Part shown: positions 13,961-20,384 of the stretch, piece by piece
Layout: every line of letters begins with the position of its first letter
How positions within the stretch are numbered: position 1 is the first letter of the stretch
NCBI GenBank assembly: GCA_023390985.1
Contig: JAEWBU010000306.1
Coordinates: 1 to 23,555 of the forward strand
Length of the DNA: 23,555 nucleotides
DNA from: Pseudomonadota bacterium
GTDB taxonomy: Bacteria > Pseudomonadota > Gammaproteobacteria > Burkholderiales > Burkholderiaceae_C
Direction of reading: 5' to 3'
Program-made: the position numbers and the translations under genes
Notes under the pieces: model-generated
The model's input: the letters and a program-made list of their open reading frames with translations, nothing else
Told to the model about the DNA's origin: nothing
The model's database searches: none

Positions 13961-15898
13961 GCGCCCGGATCCCCGAGGCATCGCCTGGAGCATGAACTCC
14001 GCGAAGAACGAAGCAAGCAGCTCGTGCGCATCCAGCGGCAGCACGTGCGCGATGTACTGGTCGGGTCGGACCACCACCAGCGCGCCCGGGTCACGGTCGA
14101 TGCCTCGCACGTCAAAAATGTCCGCGCCGTGCTTCGGATCCGCGCAGAACACCTTTCCGTAGTCACGCAAGCCGTAGCGCCCCTTGGGCGGCAGCAGCAA
14201 TCCCGGCAGCGCATCGATGGCCACCGCCTGGTGGCCCTCCTGCAGGATGGCCCGGACGTCGAACACCGCGTCGATGTCCTGGCCCCCGCGCGTGTGCCTG
14301 CGAATCGGCGACTCCGGAGCATCCGCCAGGAAGTCGCACAGCGTCCGCAGGCGTGAGCCCTGCCGGAGTCCATCCCGTGCCGCGAACGCATAGAGGCGCC
14401 ACCGCCCGTCGGCCTTGGCCACGTGGCCGAGCTGCATCGGCTTGGCGTCCGAAGCGCGCACCACGGGCGCGGAGTGGAAGCGCGTGCCGATGACGAAGCC
14501 CCTGGCCAGGGCCTGGTGCGTTTCCCCGCCGCGCACCATCGACGGCCCGTAGTGCGTGCCCATCCCGGCGGTGAAGCGGCCGTGCCGCTCGAAATACTTC
14601 TGGAACTCCTTGGGATCAACGCCCGCCGCGTCACCGCCCTCCGCCTGCTTCGCACGGTCGCTGAACATGCGGGCCCACTCGCGGTCGAAGTCGATCAGCT
14701 CCTGCGCCACGACCTGGCGCTCGGCCGAATAGGTGTCCAGCAGCGCCGGCTTGCATTGCCCGCGCAGGACCGATGCGAGCTTCCAGCCGAGATTGAACGT
14801 GTCCTGCATGGAGAAGTTCATCCCTTGCCCGGCCTTCGGGCTGTGGGTGTGGCACGCATCCCCGGCGATGAACACCCGCGGCGTCCGGGCGGAGCCGGCC
14901 GGCACGTCGTCGTACTTGTCGCAGATGCGCTGGCCGATCTCGTACACGGACCACCATGGAACCTCTTTGACCTCCAGGGTGAACGGATGGAGGATGCGCC
15001 GCGCGGCGGCGATGAGCTGGTCCAGCGTGATGTTGCGGCTGGCCACCCGCTCTTCCTCGCCCAGCTTGTCCATCTCCACGTACAGGCGGAACAGGTGGTC
15101 GCCTTCGCGCGGGATCACCAGCAGGTTGCCGTGGGCCGACTGCACGGCCGACTTGAAGCGGATGTCCGGGAAGTCGGTGACCGCGAGCAGGTCCATCACG
15201 CCCCACGCGTGGTTGGCCGAATCGCCCACGAGCTGCCGGCCGATGGACTTGCGAACGCCGCTTCGTGCGCCATCGCAACCCACCACGTACCGGGCCTTGA
15301 CCGTCTCGATGCGCGCCGCGCCCGAGGGGCCTGTCCGCTCCAGCCGGACGGTTACCGGAAAGTCCGAGGGACCGTCTTCGATCGCCAGGTCGAGGAAGCG
15401 GCGGCCGTAGTGCGGCTCGAGGCGAGTCGGCGAGTTGCGCATCGTCTCGAGGTAGAAGTCGTGCACCCGTGCCTGGTTCAGCACCACGTGCGGAAACTCG
15501 GAAAGCCCGTCCTCCGTGTCCTGGACGCGGCCATGACGCGCGATGCGCCGGGGATCGGCCTCGTCGGGCTTCCAGAACGTCACCTCGTTGATCCAGCACG
15601 CTTCGGCCGCCACGCGATCGGCGAAGTCGAAGGCCTGGAACATCTCCATGGTGCGGCAGGCGATGCCGTCGGCCTGGCCCAGCTGCAAGGGGCCGTCCTT
15701 CTGCTCGACGATGCAGGTCGAGATGTCGGGGAAGGCCGCCAGCTGGGCGGCGAGCGTGAGCCCGGCGGGACCGCAGCCGACGATCAGCACGTCGACTTCG
15801 GACGGCACCGTGTCCGGATCGTGCGGGCGCCGGGAAGCCGCATCCGCGATGCGCGGATCGCCGGGCCTGAAACCGTTGAGATGGAATTGCATGGTCAT
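13952..15898 (-). CDS. mobA: 3-hydroxybenzoate 4-monooxygenase (FAD-dependent aromatic hydroxylase)
   Basis: 648 residues. Class-A flavoprotein hydroxylase: FAD GxGxxG (GCGPAG, about 41-46), DG motif (GCDGARSGVRK, about 207-217), GD motif (VFIAGDACHTHSPKAGQGM), and a C-terminal thioredoxin-like phenol-hydroxylase dimerisation domain. It is nearly collinear with my recollection of C. testosteroni MobA. All four residues I recall as lining its substrate pocket are kept: D75, H135, K247, Y271 in MobA numbering, counted from the internal Met (shift of +2 here). It converts 3-hydroxybenzoate to protocatechuate with NADPH and O2. ATG 15898 overlaps the Bug stop (ATGA); the homologue begins at the second ATG, 15892. 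Expression is probably LysR-controlled with the Bug gene. Confidence 0.93.
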   Translation of the reverse strand: MTMQFHLNGFRPGDPRIADAASRRPHDPDTVPSEVDVLIVGCGPAGLTLAAQLAAFPDISTCIVEQKDGPLQLGQADGIACRTMEMFQAFDFADRVAAEACWINEVTFWKPDEADPRRIARHGRVQDTEDGLSEFPHVVLNQARVHDFYLETMRNSPTRLEPHYGRRFLDLAIEDGPSDFPVTVRLERTGPSGAARIETVKARYVVGCDGARSGVRKSIGRQLVGDSANHAWGVMDLLAVTDFPDIRFKSAVQSAHGNLLVIPREGDHLFRLYVEMDKLGEEERVASRNITLDQLIAAARRILHPFTLEVKEVPWWSVYEIGQRICDKYDDVPAGSARTPRVFIAGDACHTHSPKAGQGMNFSMQDTFNLGWKLASVLRGQCKPALLDTYSAERQVVAQELIDFDREWARMFSDRAKQAEGGDAAGVDPKEFQKYFERHGRFTAGMGTHYGPSMVRGGETHQALARGFVIGTRFHSAPVVRASDAKPMQLGHVAKADGRWRLYAFAARDGLRQGSRLRTLCDFLADAPESPIRRHTRGGQDIDAVFDVRAILQEGHQAVAIDALPGLLLPPKGRYGLRDYGKVFCADPKHGADIFDVRGIDRDPGALVVVRPDQYIAHVLPLDAHELLASFFAEFMLQAMPRGSGRWR

Positions 15899-16899
15899 TC
15901 CAGGCTGATGTTCTTGCGCTGCACGAGCTGCTGGTAGGTCTTGAACTTCAGGTCCGCGTTGCGGCGGATCTCCTGCGGCGACCACGAGATGATCTCGAAC
16001 GCGAAGGTATTGAACCGCGCCTTGATGTCCGGATCCGCCAGCACCTTCTGCACGTCGGCATTGATCTTCGCGGCGAGTTCGGGCGCGATCCCCTTGGGGG
16101 CCAGCAGCGACACGAAGGAGTTCACTTCCAGGCCGGCCGGCCCGCCGGCCTCGGCGACCGTGGGAACGTCCGGCATCTGGGGAATCCGCTGGGGCGCCGC
16201 CACCGCGATGTAGCGGATCTTCCCCGCCTTGAACATGCCCTGGCTCGACGGGATGCTGCCGAAGCTCCACTGCACGTCGCCGGTCGCCACGGAGCTGAAC
16301 AACTGCGAGACCTCCCTGAACGCCACGTGCGTCATCTCCGCGCCGGTCAGCCATTCCAGCTGCTCGCCGCCGAGGTGCCCGGGGCTGCCGACGCCCCACG
16401 AGCCGTACGCCAGCTTCGCGCCGGGCGCCTTCGCGGCTGCAACCAGGTCCTTCATGTCCTTCCACTTCGAGTGGGTGGCCACCGCCACCAGGAAGGGCGT
16501 GCGGAACAGCGTCGCCACGGGCTCGAAGTGGTCGAGCGTGGTGAAGTTCTTCGACTTGTAGAGCAGCGGCAGGGCGGCCAGGTGCTCGCTGTCCAGCTGC
16601 AGCAGCGTGTAGCCGTCGGCGGGGAGCCGGCGCACGGAGTCGATGGCGATGAAGCCGCCGCCGCCCGGGCGGTTGGTGATGGTGACGGGCTGGCCCCAGA
16701 GCCTGGACAGCTTGTCGCCGACCTGGCGCAGCACCGCGTCGGGGCCGCTCCCGGGAGCGAAGGCGGTGACCAGGTTCACCGGCCTGGTCGGGAACGACGC
16801 TTGAGCATGCGCATGCACGCCCGCTGCGAGCATCGCGAGGCCGGCCAGGAGGCGCGCCAGGCGCGACGGCCCCGTGGTCAAGCTGAGGAATCGTTTCAT
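15895..16899 (-). CDS. Bug-family solute-binding receptor, co-transcribed with mobA
   Basis: 334 residues. Signal peptide (MKRFLSLTTGPSRLARLLAG, cleavage about AHA-Q), then the Bug mature start ASFPTRPVNLVTAFAPGSGP, the loop ITNRPGGGGFIAID, ADGYTLLQ, YGSWGVGSPGHLGGEQ and the C-terminal IPQMPDVPTVAEAGG. It binds a small carboxylate in the periplasm; linkage to mobA makes an aromatic acid such as 3-hydroxybenzoate, or a related compound, the natural guess. No TctAB permease is nearby. I chose ATG 16899 over 16908 because AAGGAA is 9 nt upstream of the former and touches the latter. Its TGA overlaps the mobA ATG, indicating translational coupling. Confidence 0.92.
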   Translation of the reverse strand: MKRFLSLTTGPSRLARLLAGLAMLAAGVHAHAQASFPTRPVNLVTAFAPGSGPDAVLRQVGDKLSRLWGQPVTITNRPGGGGFIAIDSVRRLPADGYTLLQLDSEHLAALPLLYKSKNFTTLDHFEPVATLFRTPFLVAVATHSKWKDMKDLVAAAKAPGAKLAYGSWGVGSPGHLGGEQLEWLTGAEMTHVAFREVSQLFSSVATGDVQWSFGSIPSSQGMFKAGKIRYIAVAAPQRIPQMPDVPTVAEAGGPAGLEVNSFVSLLAPKGIAPELAAKINADVQKVLADPDIKARFNTFAFEIISWSPQEIRRNADLKFKTYQQLVQRKNISLE

Positions 16900-16957
16900 G
16901 GCGGGCATTTCCTTGAGGTGGATCAAAGCCGGGCCGGGCATCCGGCGGCAGGGCGTC

Positions 16958-16986
16958 ACTATCGGGCCGGCGCGGTATAGCGTCTA
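16958..16986 (-). promoter_or_regulatory. candidate sigma-70 promoter of the Bug-mobA operon
   Basis: Minus strand: TAGACG (16986-16981, 4 of 6 to TTGACA), 17-nt spacer, GATAGT (16963-16958, 4 of 6 to TATAAT), giving a start near 16951 and a leader of about 50 nt. Both boxes are imperfect, as expected for an activator-dependent promoter. Confidence 0.5.
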
Positions 16987-17008
16987 CCGCTGCCATGGAA
17001 TACTTCGA

Positions 17009-17023
17009 ATATCGTTTTGATAT
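17009..17023. promoter_or_regulatory. LysR operator candidate between Bug-mobA and its regulator
   Basis: ATATC-GTTTT-GATAT is a perfect 5-bp inverted repeat enclosing TATCGTTTTGATA (T-N11-A). Its centre is about 65 bp upstream of the predicted Bug-mobA start, and its right end is 12 bp before the LysR ATG, so binding could also repress the regulator. It stands out as an AT-rich island in GC-rich DNA. Confidence 0.55.
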
Positions 17024-17035
17024 GGGGCGTTCCGG

Positions 17036-17968
17036 ATGGCCAAGCTCGACGTGGAGTGGCTCGCGGTCTTCGTGGAGATCTACCAGGCGCAGAGCGTGTC
17101 CAGGGCCGCGCAGCGCCTGCAGATGGCCCAGGCCAGCGCGAGCATCGCGCTCAACAAGCTGCGCCGGCACTTCGGCGACGTCCTGTTCACGAGGACGACC
17201 CGCGGGATGGAGCCGACGCCGCGCGCCGTCGGCATCTATCCGGAGTTGAGCGAGGCGCTGGCCCGGATCCGCAAGGCGCAGGGAGCGGTCCGCCCGTTCT
17301 CGCCCGCGGACACGCGCAGGGTGTTCCGCATCTGCATGACGGACATCAGCGAGATCGTGCTGCTGCCCACCCTGATCAACCATCTGCGCCATGCCGCCCC
17401 CGGCGTGAGCCTGGAAGCCGAGAACCTCTCCGCCGACAGCCGGCAACGCCTCGAGTCGGGGGAGGTGGACATCGCGGTCGGATTCACGCCGAACCTGGAG
17501 GCGGGCTTCTACCAGCAGGCCCTGTTCGAGCAGGACTTCGTGTGCCTGGCCTCGGCGGACCATCCGCGCGCACGCGGGAAGATCGACCGTCGCACGTTCG
17601 CGGGCGAAGGCCACGTGGTGGTGACCACGTCGGGGACGGGGCACACCATCGTGGACAGGGTGCTCGCGCGGGAGAAGCTCGAGCGCCGCGTGGTGCTGCG
17701 CGTGCCGAGCTTCCTCGGCGTGGCACGGATCGTCGCGGATACGGAACTGCTGGTGATCGTTCCGCGGCTGCTGGGCGAGAAGCTGGCCGCCCAGGCCCGC
17801 GTCCAGGTCCTGCGGCCGCCCGTGAAGCTGCCCTCGTACAAGGTGAAGCAGCACTGGCACGAGCGGTTCAACGCGGAAGCCGGCAATGTCTGGCTGCGCG
17901 GCGTGATGGCCGAGCTGTTCACCGCGTCCGCGGCGCCGCGGCGTGCCCGGGGCGTGCCCGCCGGATGA
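17036..17968 (+). CDS. LysR family regulator (NodD/NahR-like subgroup), likely regulator of Bug-mobA
   Basis: 310 residues. The N-terminus LDVEWLAVFVEIYQAQSVSR, AAQRLQMAQASASIALNKLR, FGDVLFTRTTRGMEPTPRA is the NodD/NahR/LinR-type LysR helix-turn-helix, a subgroup that often senses aromatic compounds. The effector domain follows (FRICMTDISEIVLLPTLINH, GEVDIAVGFTPNLEAGFYQQ, LFEQDFVCLASADHPRARGK). ATG 17036 is chosen by family length; the ribosome site is weak. It is divergent from Bug-mobA with a 136-bp gap carrying the operator and promoter described separately. An aromatic acid inducer is inferred. The C-terminal 15 residues are Ala/Arg/Pro-rich and probably disordered. Confidence 0.92.
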   Translation: MAKLDVEWLAVFVEIYQAQSVSRAAQRLQMAQASASIALNKLRRHFGDVLFTRTTRGMEPTPRAVGIYPELSEALARIRKAQGAVRPFSPADTRRVFRICMTDISEIVLLPTLINHLRHAAPGVSLEAENLSADSRQRLESGEVDIAVGFTPNLEAGFYQQALFEQDFVCLASADHPRARGKIDRRTFAGEGHVVVTTSGTGHTIVDRVLAREKLERRVVLRVPSFLGVARIVADTELLVIVPRLLGEKLAAQARVQVLRPPVKLPSYKVKQHWHERFNAEAGNVWLRGVMAELFTASAAPRRARGVPAG

Positions 17969-18031
17969 GCAGCACCAGCCCTGAAGCACCGAATTGACAA
18001 CGCCGAGCCTCGGTGAAATATTGGCCCGGCC

Positions 18032-18724
18032 ATGGGCCAGCTTCCCGTCACCGACAGCGCCGCCACCGCCGACTGCGATCGCGCCGAGGCCGCGCGCTAC
18101 GCGCTGCTGCGGCGTCTGGCACCGTCGATCCGGCACAACCTGGTGATCAACCTGCAGCCGATCGGGATGATCTACGAGGTGCTCGATCGGCGCCTGCGCG
18201 GGCCGCAGCCGGACCTGGCGCACGTGCAGGCCAGCGCCGCCAAGATCAACAGCTTCGCCCGCGCCGCGCTGGACTCGTGCCTGAACGTGGTCACCTGGCT
18301 GGCGCCGGAGGAGAGCGCGGTCACCGACGCCGTCGAGGGCACGCGCGAATGCAGCGCGCTGCTGTCCACCACCCTGAGTTTCCGCGGCTACACGCTGCGC
18401 AACGAGGCGCAGGCGGTGCCCGGCGAAGTGCCGCTGTCCGCGGTGCGCAACGTGCTCACCGCCGCGCTCATCCAGGTCACCGACGAATCGTCACCGCCCG
18501 CGGAGGTGGCGTTGACGACGGCTTCGTCGCTGCAAGGCCTGCGGGTGAAACTGCAGGTGAGCCGCACCGAGGGCGAGTCGGGCACCGACACGACCTCGGC
18601 CTACCGGCCGCTGCGCTGGAGCGACGTGGAGGCGCTCGCCGCCTCCGAGCAGGTGATGCTCGAGCGGCCCTCGGCGGGCCAGGTGGTGATCACGTTCCCG
18701 TGGGCGCGTCCGCATCCGGCGTGA
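18032..18724 (+). CDS. histidine-kinase-like protein lacking a recognisable ATPase domain (hypothetical)
   Basis: 230 residues, soluble. The N-terminal third resembles a DHp/phosphotransfer four-helix hairpin: LLRRLAPSIRHNLVINLQPI followed by GMIYEVLDRRLRG, then a second long helix (VQASAAKINSFARAALDSCL), with His about 35 in the place of an H-box. The remainder might be a degenerate HATPase fold (VRNVLTAALIQVTDE as an N-box-like helix, VKLQVSRTEG), but no glycine-rich G1/G2 boxes are visible. It could be a ChpT-like phosphotransfer or pseudokinase protein; I cannot name it. ATG 18032 has no clear ribosome site. It follows the LysR gene by 63 nt on the same strand and overlaps the hydratase gene tail-to-tail. 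Confidence 0.65.
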   Translation: MGQLPVTDSAATADCDRAEAARYALLRRLAPSIRHNLVINLQPIGMIYEVLDRRLRGPQPDLAHVQASAAKINSFARAALDSCLNVVTWLAPEESAVTDAVEGTRECSALLSTTLSFRGYTLRNEAQAVPGEVPLSAVRNVLTAALIQVTDESSPPAEVALTTASSLQGLRVKLQVSRTEGESGTDTTSAYRPLRWSDVEALAASEQVMLERPSAGQVVITFPWARPHPA

Positions 18725-19610
18725 CGCCGGCGCCGTCTTCCAGCGCCGCGAGCACGCTCACCATTTCCTGCGCGATCTCGCGCGCCAGGTAACCCACCGG
18801 TCCGAGCCGCCGCGCCAGCCGCTCGCCGGCCTGCGCATGCAGAAGCACGCCCCAGGCGCAGGCCTGTTCCAGCGTCGCGCCGCGCGCGGCCAGCCCGCCG
18901 ATCGCGCCGGCCAGGGTGTCGCCCGATCCCGACGTCGCCAGGCCCGCGTTGCCGCCCTCGTGCAGCCACGCGCGGCCGTCGGGTGCGGCGATGGCCGTGC
19001 TCGCGCCCTTGACCGCCACGACCGCGTTCCAGCGCCGCGCCGCTTCCGTCGCGGCCGCGAGCGGATCGGCCAGGACTGCGTCCTTGTCCATGCCGGAAAG
19101 GTGCGCCATCTCGCCGGCGTGCGGCGTCAGCAGCACGGGCCGCGGGAACCGGCCGATGTGCGCGACGCTGTCCATGGCCAGCGCATCCAGCACCACGGCC
19201 TGGTCGCGCAGCAGCGGCAGCAGGGCCTGCACGAACGCGCAGGTCGCTTCCGGGTCCATCAGTCCGGGGCCGATCACCACCGCATGCGCCGGGACGAGGC
19301 AGTCCTCCAGCAACTCGGCGCTCGCCGTCGCCTCGAAGCCGCCGTCCGGCGTCTCGGGCAGCGCGATCACGCGGGCCTCGGGCATGGAGAAGGCCATCTG
19401 CGCCGCCACCGACCGCGCGGTCGCGATCACCAGCTTGCCGGCGCCCACGCGCAGCGCCGCGGTCGCCGCCAGCACCGCCGCACCCGGCACCTCGCGGCTG
19501 CCCGCGATCACGACGATGCGGCCGCGCACTTCCTTGTCCGCGTCGCCGGCGAGCGAGGGCAAGGGCCAGCGGCGCAGCGCCTGCGGGTCCACGCGCGACG
19601 CGTCGGCCAT
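18690..19610 (-). CDS. nnrD: ADP-dependent NAD(P)H-hydrate dehydratase (YjeF C-terminal domain type)
   Basis: 306 residues, ribokinase-like fold. It repairs hydrated NADH/NADPH (NADHX, NADPHX) using ADP. Motifs: RGRIVVIAGSREVPGAAVLA with RVGAGKLVIAT (nucleotide-fold start), VVIGPGL, VVLDALAMD (family has D-A-D/DALA), LLTPHAGEMAHL, VVAVKGASTAI and HEGGNAGLATSGSGDTLAG, which contains the catalytic/anion-hole GSGD. The NnrE epimerase domain of fused YjeF proteins is absent, so this is the single-domain form. ATG 19610 shares a base with the preceding gene's stop (TGATG), indicating translational coupling. Its 3' end overlaps the convergent 18032-18724 gene by 35 bp. Confidence 0.92.
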   Translation of the reverse strand: MADASRVDPQALRRWPLPSLAGDADKEVRGRIVVIAGSREVPGAAVLAATAALRVGAGKLVIATARSVAAQMAFSMPEARVIALPETPDGGFEATASAELLEDCLVPAHAVVIGPGLMDPEATCAFVQALLPLLRDQAVVLDALAMDSVAHIGRFPRPVLLTPHAGEMAHLSGMDKDAVLADPLAAATEAARRWNAVVAVKGASTAIAAPDGRAWLHEGGNAGLATSGSGDTLAGAIGGLAARGATLEQACAWGVLLHAQAGERLARRLGPVGYLAREIAQEMVSVLAALEDGAGVTPDADAPTGT

Positions 19611-20368
19611 CAGGGCTTGGGCGCGGCCGGCGCGTCGGGTTCCACCGTGACCGGCGCGCCGGCCTCGCGCAGCGGCGCGACGAAGTTGGCGAGGTCCAGC
19701 ACCAGCGAATCGCTCAGCGGATCGTGCTCGTAGGAGGTCACGCCGCAGTTGGGCACGTCGCCCTGGCGGTCCAGGTCGAGCACCTCGTGCTCCTCCAGGC
19801 ATTCGATCAGGTAGCGCATGCAGTTGACGATGACCTGGTGCGCCACCACCAGCACCCGCTGGCCGCTGTGCTCGCGCGTGACCATCTCCAGCACGCTGCG
19901 CAACCGCAGGATCACGTCGCACCAGCTCTCGCCGCCGGGCGGCCGGAAATAGAACTTGCCGACATGCTTGCGCTGGGCCGCCAGCTCCGGATAGCGCTCG
20001 TGGATGCCCAGCACCGTGAGCCGGTCCAGGATGCCGAATTCCTTCTCGCGCAGGCGCTCATCCACCCGCACCCGGACCTTGTGCCGGTCCAGGCCGGACG
20101 ACTGCATCAGCAGCCGCGTGGTCTCGCGAGCGCGCACGTAGGGCGAGGTGATGATCACCTCGGGCCGTCGATTGGGAGGCAGCTCGCCGAACCAGTGGCC
20201 CAGCGCGATCGACTGCTCGCGGCCCAGCGGCGACAGCGGCACGTCGATGTCGCGCTCCGCGATGTCGATGGCCGACAGGCCGTTCGCCTCGGCGGCGTCA
20301 CGCGCCACGTTGCCGGCGCTCTGCCCGTGGCGGACGATCCAGAAGGTGCGCGGCCATTGCTGCGACAT
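19610..20368 (-). CDS. histidine phosphatase family (phosphoglycerate-mutase-like) protein
   Basis: 252 residues. The catalytic RHGQSAGN motif is at residues 13-20 (His14 nucleophile), the acid in DERLREKEFGILD, a GGESWCDVILRLRSVL loop, and the second catalytic His in VLVVAHQ. The arginine in SPYVRARETTRLL completes the phosphate pocket. It is longer than the usual 200 residues because of an insert after the RHG motif (DAAEANGLSAIDIAERDID) and a Pro/Ala-rich C-terminal tail. The substrate is unknown; it could be a phosphosugar, a nucleotide or a phosphoprotein. ATG 20368 is preceded by AAGGAG that overlaps the ligD stop, a somewhat long 11-nt spacing. It sits between ligD and nnrD in the same operon. 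Confidence 0.9.
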   Translation of the reverse strand: MSQQWPRTFWIVRHGQSAGNVARDAAEANGLSAIDIAERDIDVPLSPLGREQSIALGHWFGELPPNRRPEVIITSPYVRARETTRLLMQSSGLDRHKVRVRVDERLREKEFGILDRLTVLGIHERYPELAAQRKHVGKFYFRPPGGESWCDVILRLRSVLEMVTREHSGQRVLVVAHQVIVNCMRYLIECLEEHEVLDLDRQGDVPNCGVTSYEHDPLSDSLVLDLANFVAPLREAGAPVTVEPDAPAAPKP

Positions 20369-20384
20369 CGTGCCGGGTGCTCCT

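Noticed and set aside
13952..18223. A single open minus-strand frame of about 1420 codons spanning mobA, the Bug gene and both neighbours
   Set aside because: Only the mobA part has family motifs. Upstream, the frame runs out of phase through the Bug gene and antisense to the LysR gene, giving Arg/Pro/Gly-rich nonsense; it is a high-GC read-through and not a fusion protein.
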